From NCBI GenBank assembly GCA_022843805.1, contig JALHMY010000069.1:1-52949 (forward strand): a DNA stretch of 52,949 nucleotides, read 5' to 3'. The stretch is from Fuerstiella sp. GTDB lineage: Bacteria; Planctomycetota; Planctomycetia; Planctomycetales; Planctomycetaceae. Shown piece after piece: positions 25,774-35,053 of this stretch. The translations under genes and the position numbers were made by a program. Every line of letters starts with the position of its first letter. The stretch's first letter is position 1. The notes below the pieces were generated by a model. That model saw only the letters and a list, made by a program, of their open reading frames with translations. It did not search any database and was not told where the DNA came from.

Positions 25774-26679
25774 TCAGCTGCCAGCGAGTGCCAGTGTGTA
25801 AACACCGATTAACAGCCCCAGAACACACAGGGCCTTGAGTTTCCAGTTCGCTTCGCCGTACCAGAGTGTTCCTGCCATAAAAGGAATAATCATGGACGAG
25901 CGACGGACCGGGGAAATCAGGGAAATCATGGCAGTGGGGTCGTGAATTGCTGTGAAGTACAGAAAGTCAGAAATCAGAAGAAGGACAGCGACGAGTGGTA
26001 TCTGCCATCGCCACTGAAACGGTGAAGCTGTGCGTTCCTTCAGTATCCAGTAGACGGTCAGCGGGCTCATCACTGCGACCAGCCAGAATGAGAACCATGC
26101 CTGAACTGTTGAGGCACTCAGCCCTTCCCATTGAATCAGATATTTGTCGTACAGCGCGCTGATGGACCCCAGAGCTGTTGCGGCCAGCATGCAGGCAATC
26201 CAGCGATTTCGAAAGAAGTGAATGCCTTCGAGTTTTCCGGTAAGAGAAAATGCGTAAAAAGAGACCAGAATAATTGTCACGCCGATCCATTGAGTCACGC
26301 TCGGGCGTTCCTGCATGAACAGCGTGGCAATCAGAACGGTCCAGACGGGGCTGCTGGAACGAATTGGCGCGGCAATGGAAATGGGAAGGTGTTTCATTCC
26401 CCAGAAACCAAACATCCAGGATGCACCGACCAGAGTACTTTTTGCAATTAACAGGCCGTGTCCTCGCCATGACAACGGTTCCAGTCGCAGAATCTCCAGC
26501 GGCACCAGCTGAGGTGCGAGGTGCGACATCAGGATCCATGGAAGCCAGATCAGTGCAGCGGTGGATACATTCAGCAGCAGCACAGGCGGCACGGCGTTGT
26601 TGCGGACCGCAGATTTGCGGGTAATATCGTAGATTCCGAGGAATACCGCAGAAATCAGGCTGAGCAGAATCCAGTGCAT
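25774..26679 (-). CDS. EamA/DMT family transporter
   Basis: A 301-aa membrane protein with about ten transmembrane helices in two EamA repeats. The first includes SWMFGFWGMKHLPISIAAPIRSSSPVW and TLFMQERPSVTQWIGVTIILVS. The second includes DFLYFTAIHDPTAMISLISPVRRSSMIIPF and ends LKALCVLGLLIGVYTLA. Members of the drug/metabolite transporter superfamily export or exchange small metabolites. The substrate cannot be predicted. It is divergent from the thiolase gene, with 214 bp between them. Confidence 0.92.
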   Translation of the reverse strand: MHWILLSLISAVFLGIYDITRKSAVRNNAVPPVLLLNVSTAALIWLPWILMSHLAPQLVPLEILRLEPLSWRGHGLLIAKSTLVGASWMFGFWGMKHLPISIAAPIRSSSPVWTVLIATLFMQERPSVTQWIGVTIILVSFYAFSLTGKLEGIHFFRNRWIACMLAATALGSISALYDKYLIQWEGLSASTVQAWFSFWLVAVMSPLTVYWILKERTASPFQWRWQIPLVAVLLLISDFLYFTAIHDPTAMISLISPVRRSSMIIPFMAGTLWYGEANWKLKALCVLGLLIGVYTLALAGS

Positions 26680-26893
26680 GCAGGGCAGTTTAGCGTTTAA
26701 TTCTTAAACACAAGCCGATCAAACCGGATTCCGTGAAAATGGACGATCGAGAACACACACGTTATAAGAACCCCTGAAGAACCCTGCATGAGCCGCGTCA
26801 CACAGGGTTGTGTCGACAGCGGTCGATCTGCGGCAGGGGTCTCGTTTCTCATCAGAGATGTTTTCCGTTCAGCCTGTTTTGGAGATTCTGGTG

Positions 26894-28093
26894 ATGAAAC
26901 AGATTGTCATTGTGAGTGCAAAGCGAACGCCTTTTGGTCGCTGGGGAGGGAAGCTGGCCAGACGGTCTCCGGTGGAACTGGCCGTCCATGCGGCGAAAGG
27001 TGCTCTGGAGGGATTAAATGCTTCCGGGATTGATCAGGTGATTGTTGGCAATGTGCTGGCGGCCGGGCACGGGATGAACATCGCCCGACAGGTTGGCATT
27101 CATGCCGGGCTGCCGATCTCCGTTCCTGCATACAGCGTGAATATGATGTGCGGTTCCGGATTACAGACAGCACTGCTGTCTGCGCAGGCAATTCAGTCGG
27201 GGACTGCGCGGGCCGTGCTTCTGGGAGGCGTCGAATCCATGTCGCAGGCGGCGATACTTCTTCCCAGACCTCCCAAAGGCGAAGCTCCGAATCCGGAGAA
27301 TGCTGTGGATTCGCTGCACCGCGACGGCCTGACGGACAGTTTTAGCCATCGGCCGATGGGAGAGACTGTGGAGGATCTGGCCGCCGAACAGAAGATTTCC
27401 CGGGCCGATCAGGATGCATTCGCCGAACGCAGTCAGGCACTCTATTATAAGTCTCATCGCGCAGGCCGTTTTGCGGATGAGCTGGTGGAGATGGATGAAC
27501 TGAGTGCGGATGAACATCCTCGTCCGGAGGTCACGCGAACATCGCTTGCGCAGCTGAAGACTGTCTTTCGCGCTGATGGTACAATCACGGCTGGAAACTC
27601 CTCCGGTATCAATGATGGTGCTGCCATGCTTGTGATGGCGGAAGCCGATTACGCGAAGAAGCATGGCTGGCCGGTCATGGCAGTGTGGAAACACGGAACC
27701 GCGGTGGGCTGTGATCCTCAGAGAATGGGGCTCGGACCGGTCCATGCTGTTCGACAGCTGCTGTCGCAGACGAGGCTCAGTCTGAACGATATTGACACTC
27801 TGGAAATCAACGAAGCGTTTGCCGGGCAGACGCTGGCATGCGTCCGTGGGCTGGGACTGTCGCTGGATTTGTCAGGTGTAACCAGCGTCTGTAAAACTAC
27901 GGATGATGCAGCCATTGCCTTGAACTCCAGTGGTGGTGCGATTGCCATTGGACATCCTCTGGCTGCCAGCGGTGCTCGCCTGCTGACTCATCTGGCATGG
28001 CAGATCGCTCATCGAAACTCACGAGCCGCAGTTGCAGCACTGTGTATCGGTGGCGGAATGGGCATCGCCGCGATGATTGCGGCACCCGAATGA
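26894..28093 (+). CDS. Acetyl-CoA acetyltransferase (thiolase)
   Basis: A 399-aa enzyme of the thiolase II type. ATG 26894 is used because MKQIVIVSAKRTPFGRWGG is the family N-terminus and GGAG lies nine bases upstream; an upstream in-frame codon at 26810 adds residues not seen in the family. The nucleophilic cysteine lies in VNMMCGSGLQ (about Cys90). EINEAFAGQT, GGAIAIGHPLAASGAR (catalytic His) and the second cysteine in AALCIGGGMG are all present. It condenses or cleaves acetyl-CoA/acetoacetyl-CoA. No other fatty-acid or PHB gene is adjacent. Confidence 0.95.
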   Translation: MKQIVIVSAKRTPFGRWGGKLARRSPVELAVHAAKGALEGLNASGIDQVIVGNVLAAGHGMNIARQVGIHAGLPISVPAYSVNMMCGSGLQTALLSAQAIQSGTARAVLLGGVESMSQAAILLPRPPKGEAPNPENAVDSLHRDGLTDSFSHRPMGETVEDLAAEQKISRADQDAFAERSQALYYKSHRAGRFADELVEMDELSADEHPRPEVTRTSLAQLKTVFRADGTITAGNSSGINDGAAMLVMAEADYAKKHGWPVMAVWKHGTAVGCDPQRMGLGPVHAVRQLLSQTRLSLNDIDTLEINEAFAGQTLACVRGLGLSLDLSGVTSVCKTTDDAAIALNSSGGAIAIGHPLAASGARLLTHLAWQIAHRNSRAAVAALCIGGGMGIAAMIAAPE

Positions 28094-28288
28094 AGGTGAT
28101 CACTGCGGTTTAGGGAAAACGACTCCGGGAAGCAACGATTCTGATAATGAAGCACATTTTGTAAACTTCGGCTTTCGTGTCCGATGGCGCAGTGAATTTG
28201 GCCGAGCTTTTGCTACTTTGAATAAGGTTTTTGAGTGACTGCAGGTTTCGAAGTGGTAACCGACAGGGGAAGTGACGCAGGAGCTGCC

Positions 28289-29299
28289 ATGATGAACGAT
28301 ACCGGTGCGGCTGTTAGCCCCGATAAAACGCGATTGGTGACCGAGTACAAACATAGTCGACCACTGATTGCATGTTACTGGGATCCTCAGAATTCGTATG
28401 TCTTTTTTGGTGCTGAAGACAATGGTGTTCATCGTCTGAGTGTTGCGGACGGTAAAACTTCGATCACGATGACGGGCCATGACAGCTGGGTACGGGCTTT
28501 CGGGGTTTCTCCTGACGGTCAGACTCTGTGGACCGGTGGTTACGACGGACGTCTGATCTGGTGGCCAGCGGCTGCAGACAAGCCCGAACCCATTCGAAAA
28601 CTGGATGCGCATCAGGGCTGGATACGTGCTCTGGCAACTCGTTCGGATGGAAAGGTGATCGCAACGTGCGGGAACGATCTGAAGATTCGGTTATGGGATA
28701 CAGCAGATGGGAAAATGCTGAACGAACTATCGGGTCATGCGTCGCACATCTACAACATTGTGTTCTCTCCTGATGGGACAACTCTTTATTCATGTGACCT
28801 GAAGGGCATTGTGAAGGCATGGGATTGTGCCGCGGGCACTTTCAAAGCCGACGTGGTCACGGCAGCGGCCCTGCATAAGTACGATGACACGTTCCGAGCA
28901 GACATCGGGGGTGCCCGCAGCATCGCGATGACAGCGGATGGCACTCAGCTGGCCCTGGGTGGGATTACGAATGTGAGTAACGCATTTGCCGGTGTTGGTG
29001 AAATAGTCGTTGTGCTCGTTGAATTGCCTGGAGGAAAGATTCTTCAGCAGCTGGAAACGAAAGCCAAATCTCGCGGCGCAGTCTGGGGGCTTGCATGGCA
29101 CCCGTCGGGATTCTGGGTGGGCTTGTCAGGCGGTGGCGGAGGCTGGCTGAATTTCTGGAAGGGCGATACCCAGCACGAGTTTCACAGCATGAAGCTGAAA
29201 AGTGACGGACGGGGGATGGGAATGTCGCCGGATCGAACTCAGATCGCAGTTGCTCATGCTGATTCTCACCTGCGTTTATACTCTCTGGTTCCTGCCTGA
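28289..29299 (+). CDS. WD40-repeat protein
   Basis: A 336-aa predicted cytoplasmic beta-propeller. ATG 28289 (or 28292) follows AGGAG; an upstream GTG at 28235 is less likely. At least four WD40-like blades are visible: YWDPQNSYVFFGAEDNGVHRL, GHDSWVRAFGVSPDGQTLWTGGYDGRLIWW, HQGWIRALATRSDGKVIATCGNDLKIRLWD and GHASHIYNIVFSPDGTTLYSCDLKGIVKAWD. Less regular blades follow up to residue 336. There is no signal peptide. WD40 proteins are scaffolds; in planctomycetes they are abundant and mostly uncharacterised. No partner is apparent. Confidence 0.9.
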   Translation: MMNDTGAAVSPDKTRLVTEYKHSRPLIACYWDPQNSYVFFGAEDNGVHRLSVADGKTSITMTGHDSWVRAFGVSPDGQTLWTGGYDGRLIWWPAAADKPEPIRKLDAHQGWIRALATRSDGKVIATCGNDLKIRLWDTADGKMLNELSGHASHIYNIVFSPDGTTLYSCDLKGIVKAWDCAAGTFKADVVTAAALHKYDDTFRADIGGARSIAMTADGTQLALGGITNVSNAFAGVGEIVVVLVELPGGKILQQLETKAKSRGAVWGLAWHPSGFWVGLSGGGGGWLNFWKGDTQHEFHSMKLKSDGRGMGMSPDRTQIAVAHADSHLRLYSLVPA

Positions 29300-29369
29300 C
29301 GTGCGGACCGGAAACACGGTTCGTCGATACAACTTGTTTGATTTGCGCTCAACACACAGAACACCTTAA

Positions 29370-29453
29370 ACCACAGATGACACAGATTTTCACAGATGAC
29401 AGGGGCGTTTGTGCTTGCGCTGTTTATCTGTGGCCATCTGTGTCATCTGTGGT
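29370..29453. repeat. Inverted repeat of the ACAGATGACACAGAT type
   Basis: Two 28-nt arms (29370-29397 and 29426-29453) are complementary except for three central mismatches and enclose a 28-nt loop. Each arm begins or ends with ACCACAGATGACACAGAT or its complement. A seven-A run follows the right arm, so it is not a plus-strand terminator. This is a short intergenic repeat, similar in kind to elements seen in planctomycetes and related phyla. Confidence 0.85.
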
Positions 29454-29483
29454 AAAAAAAGCCTCGACGAATAAAGGTCAACT

Positions 29484-30554
29484 ATGCATCCATTGTTCCT
29501 GTTTCTGACCGGTATGGGATTAATGGCAGGTCTGGAACGTCCGGACGTGGAGTATCGGATCTTTCAGTTTCCCGCAGATCAGATTCCCCGGATTGATGGG
29601 GATCCTTCGGACTGGAAGATCGTGCCTTCCTCATACGTGATCGGCATGGATCAGCTGAAGGAGACTGTTACCGGGCTGGGCGATCAGCGTGATCCGAACA
29701 ATCTGGATGTACAGGTCCGGGTGGGCTGGGTGAAGGGCCAGAATCACCTGTATGTGCTCTATGAAGCCACCGATAACTACTGGGACTTTGCCAGCAGTGA
29801 CCTGCACAATGATATTTTTGAGCTGGTCGTGGACGGGGACCGGTCAGGGGGACCATTTATTCGGCAGATGCATCCGGATGTTGCACTTCGGGATCGCATG
29901 GATACTCATTTTTTGTTTCATGGAGTCCATGCACAAAACTATCACATCTTCACGCCTGCCCGTGACAAGGACTGGACCATGGTCTGGGGATCGCAGCCGT
30001 GGATCAAAGATCTTCCCTGGGCCAACGCCGTTTGCAAATATAATTTTCAGCCTGGGGAGAGCGGCCGGCTGACTCTGGAGTTCTTTATTACTCCATTTGA
30101 TTATGCACCACCGGACAGGGCTCGTGCTGTTCCTTCCGTGCTGGAAGAGAACAGGGTGATCGGTATGTCGTGGGCCATTCTGGATTACGATGATGAAAAG
30201 GCAGAACGTTATCATGCGTTCTGGAACCTGTCGCACAAGACAACAATGTATGGAGATGCGTCCGATCTGGTGGCCTTTCGACTGATGCCCATCGAAAAGA
30301 GTTTACGAAAACCGGTTGAAGCGGACTGGTCATTTCTGGTCATCAGCCGATCGGATCGTCGAGTTGCGTTTCAGGATCTTTCCTTTGGAAACATTACGGA
30401 ATGGAAATGGGATTTTGGGGATGGCCAGACTTCAACGGAGCAGCATCCCATTCATCAGTATGAGAAACCCGGTGAGTTCGTTGTGACGCTGAGTGTTCAG
30501 GGGCCGGACGGTAAGGCTCGCCGATCAAAAGTCTGGGACGTTACGCTGCCCTGA
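29484..30554 (+). CDS. Secreted CBM9-like and PKD-domain protein
   Basis: A 356-aa exported protein with a short signal peptide (MHPLFLFLTGMGLMAG). Residues about 20-270 resemble a family-9 carbohydrate-binding-like beta sandwich (QIPRIDGDPSDWKIV near the start, then YVLYEATDNYWDF and NDIFELVVDGDRSGG). Residues about 275-355 form a PKD domain, shown by ITEWKWDFGDGQTSTEQHP and GEFVVTLSVQGPDG. Start ATG 29484 has AAAGG upstream. It is probably extracellular or surface-bound and binds glycans or other proteins. No catalytic motif is seen. Confidence 0.83.
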   Translation: MHPLFLFLTGMGLMAGLERPDVEYRIFQFPADQIPRIDGDPSDWKIVPSSYVIGMDQLKETVTGLGDQRDPNNLDVQVRVGWVKGQNHLYVLYEATDNYWDFASSDLHNDIFELVVDGDRSGGPFIRQMHPDVALRDRMDTHFLFHGVHAQNYHIFTPARDKDWTMVWGSQPWIKDLPWANAVCKYNFQPGESGRLTLEFFITPFDYAPPDRARAVPSVLEENRVIGMSWAILDYDDEKAERYHAFWNLSHKTTMYGDASDLVAFRLMPIEKSLRKPVEADWSFLVISRSDRRVAFQDLSFGNITEWKWDFGDGQTSTEQHPIHQYEKPGEFVVTLSVQGPDGKARRSKVWDVTLP

Positions 30555-30631
30555 GTTCGCACAGCTGTTGCTTTCTGACTCTCATCTGAAGGGCTGTCCG
30601 CTGCAACGGATCCATATCATTGGCGGTGTTG

Positions 30632-31588
30632 ATGAAATCGTTGAGTGACAGGGATATCGTTGGTGCAAGGGGGCCGCGGAATTCGGTTGATCCCCTCCGT
30701 CCGTGGCATTTTCTGACAGAGCCGGAGTTTTCTGCAAGCGGACGAGTTGAAGACGTCTCAACGATTTTTCTGACGAATCGTGAATGTCCCTACAAATGTC
30801 TGATGTGCGATTTGTGGAAGAATACAACAACCGACACGGTGCCTCAGGGGGCCGTGCTTCAGCAGATCGAGTATGCTCTTCAGCGACTGCCGCCTGCTCC
30901 TCACATCAAACTCTACAACAGTGGCAATTTCTTTGACGCGAAAGCGATTCCGTCGGCCGATCTGCCGGCGATTGCACAACGCGTTTCAGGTTTCCAAACC
31001 GTCATCGTTGAGAATCATCCCCGGATGTGCGGGCCAGCTTGCGCCGAGTTTCAGCAACTGTGTGGTACTCAGCTGGAAGTCGCCCTGGGGCTCGAAACAT
31101 CCCACGCTGAAACCCTGGCAACTCTGAACAAGCGAATGACGACCGAAGACTTTAGCAGAGCCTGTGATTTGCTGCTGAAGGCAAGCATCCGTCTTCGTAC
31201 GTTTGTCCTGCTGAGACCACCAGGAGTGACCGAGGAGCAGGGAATTGAGCAGGCTGTTGAATCGATCCGATTCGCATTTTCCTGCGGAGTGAGCTGCTGC
31301 TCTGTAATTCCCGTCAGGCCGGGTAACGGAATTCTGGAGCAGATGGAACTGAGCGGGCAGTTTCAGCGGCCGCGCCTGGATTCTCTGGAACGGGTGATGG
31401 AAGAAACTCTCAGCTGGGGAAGAGGCCGGGTGTTTGTTGACCTCTGGGACATTCAGTCGGCCGTTTCATGCCCGCAATGTTCGCAGCAACGAATCGATCG
31501 CCTGCATGCAGCCAACCTGACTCAGCAGCTCGGGCCGCCGATTGACTGCGAACACTGCCGTGCAGGTCTATCACGACGAAACGCATGA
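30632..31588 (+). CDS. Radical SAM protein (RaSEA/TIGR01210-like)
   Basis: A roughly 318-aa cytoplasmic enzyme. TNRECPYKCLMCDLW carries a CxxxCxxC cluster (about C52, C56, C59) for the 4Fe-4S centre. IKLYNSGNFFD and VALGLETSHAETLATLNKRMT are features I associate with the archaeosine-type radical SAM family TIGR01210 and uncharacterised bacterial relatives. The C-terminus has two extra CxxC pairs (CPQC and CEHC), which could bind zinc or a second cluster. ATG 30632 is chosen over a TTG four codons earlier. A substrate cannot be predicted, and archaeosine itself is not expected in a bacterium. The gene converges on the hydrolase at 31616. Confidence 0.85.
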   Translation: MKSLSDRDIVGARGPRNSVDPLRPWHFLTEPEFSASGRVEDVSTIFLTNRECPYKCLMCDLWKNTTTDTVPQGAVLQQIEYALQRLPPAPHIKLYNSGNFFDAKAIPSADLPAIAQRVSGFQTVIVENHPRMCGPACAEFQQLCGTQLEVALGLETSHAETLATLNKRMTTEDFSRACDLLLKASIRLRTFVLLRPPGVTEEQGIEQAVESIRFAFSCGVSCCSVIPVRPGNGILEQMELSGQFQRPRLDSLERVMEETLSWGRGRVFVDLWDIQSAVSCPQCSQQRIDRLHAANLTQQLGPPIDCEHCRAGLSRRNA

Positions 31589-31615
31589 CGACGAAAAACA
31601 ATTGATCACCACAGG

Positions 31616-32956
31616 TCAGGGGCGTTCGGAATGGACTGTGCTGACAACGCACTGGCGATCATCGAACAGATTCAGATAGAACACTTTTGCATCCGCCGGA
31701 ATGCTGGCTGACACACGACCGGCAGAGGCGTCAATCGTTGCTGGCAGGGCTTCCCATTTGCGATCCTGCCACTTACCGCCATCTTTTGTGAAACACAGTT
31801 CAGCCTTTTCGAGGGGCACGTCCGAATGATAGACCGCCCATGCCTCCGTATCATTCTGGCCCTGTTTGGTAATGGTCGGCAGAGGTTTGGTGCCGTTGAG
31901 AATTGAATTGGCGAATACATGAATTTCTTCAGGATTTTCGCCTGCGGCGCCGTGTCCATGAGGCATGCGAATTCGGAGACACAGGGTCTGTGCAGATTTC
32001 GGCAGCTGGTAAGACTTTTTCCATGAATCCATCGGGTAAGCGAAATCGTTGGTGCCATTGACCCACAGGATGGGCATTTTTGCGTTGGGCAGATAGCGGG
32101 AGGGGTCCCACTGACTCAGCCACAGATCCGCTTTTGGCTGACCGAGCTTTTCAAAAGCAGGCAGCCATGCAGAATTTTCTCCGAGAAATCCACAGCCATA
32201 GACAGGTGCGGCCAGTTTGAACCGCGAGTCAACTCCGGCGACGATGGATGTCAGATAACCTCCCCAGGAAATTCCTGTGACGCCAGTCCGTTCCGCATCG
32301 ACTTCCGGATACGATCGAATCAGTGAATGTGCCAGAGCGGCAGCGCTGACGGCATGCCATGTCCACTGGTCCTGAATCGGATCATCGAGCTGCTGAAACG
32401 ATGCGTCCCAGCCAGGAGGACCACCAAGCTCATGACGCTGCCATTTTCCGTAGGTGCCGACGGGCACACAGCCACACAGATCCATGGCGATTGCCGCATA
32501 TCCTCGGGAGTTCCATAGTTTGACCCATCGATCAAACGCGGTACCTCCGCCCCCGTGAATCAGTACCATGGCGGGAAATTTACCGCCGACTGATCCGCCT
32601 GAATTCTGCGCTGAGTCGGGTACACCGTAATAGGCGAACACCCGGGTTGGCTTGCCTTTGTATGCAGGGCCTTCATAAAAGAAGGTCTTTACCCCTTCGG
32701 CCTGCAAATCTCCGGCCGAAAATACTTCGGGAACTCGGTTCAGCGATTCGAGATCGAACTGAACACTACCAGCCGCATTTCCTGGTGACTCCTGCTTTGT
32801 TGATTCCGTGCCCGTTTGTGCCAGGACAATTGACGGGGCCATCGCCAGGCACAGGATCAGCAGAATACGAAGTTTCAGGCACTTTGCGTCAGACTGTGCA
32901 CCTGAACGGAAATGTGGAATGCATCGCAGGGACGGGCCGTTAAACAGTATTTTCAT
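31616..32956 (-). CDS. Exported alpha/beta-hydrolase (esterase family)
   Basis: A 446-aa secreted hydrolase. A long N-terminal region ends in a signal-like segment (LRILLILCLAMAPSIVLAQ, cleavage near 46). The alpha/beta-hydrolase core has VLIHGGGGTAFD (oxyanion hole), GVTGISWGGYLTS (nucleophilic serine), WVNGTNDFAYP (acid) and RMPHGHGAAG (histidine). A C-terminal beta-rich domain (about 360-446) follows. It resembles planctomycete acetyl-xylan-esterase or dienelactone-hydrolase-like proteins. It lies 60 bp downstream of the DUF1501 gene on the same strand, so the two may be co-transcribed. Confidence 0.88.
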   Translation of the reverse strand: MKILFNGPSLRCIPHFRSGAQSDAKCLKLRILLILCLAMAPSIVLAQTGTESTKQESPGNAAGSVQFDLESLNRVPEVFSAGDLQAEGVKTFFYEGPAYKGKPTRVFAYYGVPDSAQNSGGSVGGKFPAMVLIHGGGGTAFDRWVKLWNSRGYAAIAMDLCGCVPVGTYGKWQRHELGGPPGWDASFQQLDDPIQDQWTWHAVSAAALAHSLIRSYPEVDAERTGVTGISWGGYLTSIVAGVDSRFKLAAPVYGCGFLGENSAWLPAFEKLGQPKADLWLSQWDPSRYLPNAKMPILWVNGTNDFAYPMDSWKKSYQLPKSAQTLCLRIRMPHGHGAAGENPEEIHVFANSILNGTKPLPTITKQGQNDTEAWAVYHSDVPLEKAELCFTKDGGKWQDRKWEALPATIDASAGRVSASIPADAKVFYLNLFDDRQCVVSTVHSERP

Positions 32957-33016
32957 GGGGTAAGGGCGTTTTTGAAAATGGTGTTTTCGGGGCGGAGTGC
33001 AGACACAGAATCAGAA

Positions 33017-34369
33017 TCAGGTCAGCTCACGAATTGGCTGGGCGCGATCAACAAGATACATCGGACGTCCGGAAAGGTCGGTGACTGTTGCCGAGTTCAC
33101 GTCGATTCCCAGATTGTGATAAATGGTGGCAAAGATTTCTCCAAAGGTGACCGGACGGTCTTTGGCTTCTTCTGCGTAGCGATTGGTCGATCCAATCACC
33201 TGTCCTGTTTTCATACCGCCGCCAGCCATGAGTGCACATGAAACTCGCGGCCAGTGGTCTCGTCCGCCATTGCTGTTAATCTTGGGGGTTCGGCCGAATT
33301 CTCCCCACACGAGAACGGTGACATCGTCGAGCATATCGCGAGCTTCGAGATCCTGGATCAGGGCGGTGACTCCCTGATCCAGCATCGGCAGATGGCCGCG
33401 GGCATTTTCAAAGTTTGTGCCATGTGGCTGACCGTGCCAGTCCCAGCGACCATAAGCCAGGGTCACGATACGAACGCCCGCTTCAACCAGTCGACGGGCT
33501 GTGAGAAAATAGTCGTTCAGCAGCGGACCGGCGTCACCGTATCCGGCAGGCTCCGTCGAACCTCGCCCATAGCGATCTCGCAGTTTGATATCTTCCTGCT
33601 CCAGGTCCAGTGCGGATGCAAGTCGGCTGGAAGTCAGAATTCCAAAAGCCTGTCGCTGCCATGCATCCATGCCTTCCATCATTCGATGAACGTCGGCCTC
33701 GCGGCGGAACTGATCAAACTGACGAAGCAGGGCCTTGCGGTTGTCCAGACGCGTGGGAGTCACGCCATTGAGAATCATATCTCCCCGGCCCTGAGCGTTT
33801 GGAAGAAACGGCGCATGCGACGGCCCAAGGAATCCGGCCTGTCCGGGGTCTGCCCATGTGGAATTCTTCATCGGCGGGGCAAGCCCCACAAAAGCCGGCG
33901 TGGCTTCATCCACGGGACCCATAAGACGGGAAATACAGGAACCCATCGATGGCCATCCGCCCTGTGGCTGCCGACTGAAAGAACGACCTGTCTGGCACTG
34001 AAATGCTGCGTGCCTTTCTTCTGCTCCCACCACAGATCGAATGATGGTCAGTCGGTCCATCATCTTTGCCATCAGCGGCAAATGTTCGCAAATATCAATA
34101 CCTGGCACATTGGTGGCGATCGGAGAAAATTCGCCGCGAATTTCCACAGGTGCCTCGGGCTTGAGATCGAACATATCCTGATGAGGCGGGCCACCCGACA
34201 GGAAAATATTGATCACCGATTTGCGGCTGTGGCTGATTCCTGATGCCGCTTCTGCCCTGAGGAGCTGCGGAAGTGTCAGGCCGCCTGCCAGAAGCCCTCC
34301 CGCATGAAGGAATTCCCGGCGAGGCAATCCGTCACAGAGTCGCTGCTGTTTGCCAAACAGTGTTATCAT
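33017..34369 (-). CDS. DUF1501 protein
   Basis: A 450-aa protein typical of planctomycetes. LPRREFLHAGGLLAGGLTLPQLLRA is a twin-arginine-like signal (about 15-40). The sulfatase-like core contains INIFLSGGPPHQDMFDLKP, DRLTIIRSVVGAEERHAA, VWGEFGRTPKINSNGGRDHWPR and ends LSGRPMYLVD. These proteins usually accompany a DUF1549/DUF1553 (cytochrome-like) partner encoded directly beside them; none is here. Function unknown, probably extracytoplasmic. Confidence 0.95.
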   Translation of the reverse strand: MITLFGKQQRLCDGLPRREFLHAGGLLAGGLTLPQLLRAEAASGISHSRKSVINIFLSGGPPHQDMFDLKPEAPVEIRGEFSPIATNVPGIDICEHLPLMAKMMDRLTIIRSVVGAEERHAAFQCQTGRSFSRQPQGGWPSMGSCISRLMGPVDEATPAFVGLAPPMKNSTWADPGQAGFLGPSHAPFLPNAQGRGDMILNGVTPTRLDNRKALLRQFDQFRREADVHRMMEGMDAWQRQAFGILTSSRLASALDLEQEDIKLRDRYGRGSTEPAGYGDAGPLLNDYFLTARRLVEAGVRIVTLAYGRWDWHGQPHGTNFENARGHLPMLDQGVTALIQDLEARDMLDDVTVLVWGEFGRTPKINSNGGRDHWPRVSCALMAGGGMKTGQVIGSTNRYAEEAKDRPVTFGEIFATIYHNLGIDVNSATVTDLSGRPMYLVDRAQPIRELT

Positions 34370-35053
34370 CAGATGTCCTTCGACAGCATGGATTCTGTGC
34401 CATGAAGTAAGTCACTCCGCAATAGTTTACCATGGCACTGGCAGCAACGGCAACCGGCAGCATTTCGGAAGCAGGGCGAGAATGCGAAGGCCTCCGTAAA
34501 TGACCGACGGCCGGACGAATAAACGAGTGGCAAAGCTGTCTGGAGCTGAACAGGGAATTTCATCCACCAAAGTAGCCATCACTCTCCGAGTGATGCTTTG
34601 CGATTCCCTGTCACCCCCGGCGTCGATCTCCTGATCAGAACACTTGAGTGATGCTGGATGAGCATGTCTCTGCCTGACAAATATCGAATTCATTCTGGAT
34701 TGCCCGTTCAGAAATGACGCCCACGTGCCGACCAGTTAGATTCTTCGGACAAATCTCGTTGCTCGGACGCTTACATCGGACCAGTATACTCTGCGGCGTC
34801 ATTCTGCTTCATACCCACATGCTCAGAGGTGTACGACGCGGCCGGCCGGGGCATCGCCCCCATCAACGCAAAAGGCGATATGTATACGGGTGTATGTTAT
34901 TTTGCGGGTCGCAGTATTGCATCGGTTACCATTCGTTCATTCAGCTGACTTTTCGGAACCGGCGAGTCGCAGTTGCAATGGGAGCTGTGGCCATGACAAA
35001 TTACCGACAGAAGCAACTCGCTCTCACACTTTACTCAGTCAGAATTCCTTCCA
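34370..35053. other. 684-bp divergent intergenic region
   Basis: This lies between the leftward DUF1501 gene and the rightward halogenase-like gene. Short frames occur on both strands, but none has a domain, consistent composition or a ribosome binding site. A TATACT at 34785-34790 is a possible -10 element for rightward transcription without a good -35. I find no remnant of a DUF1553 partner gene. Confidence 0.5.

Noticed and set aside
33254..34243. 329-aa frame antisense to the DUF1501 gene
   Set aside because: Shadow of a well-supported DUF1501 gene.
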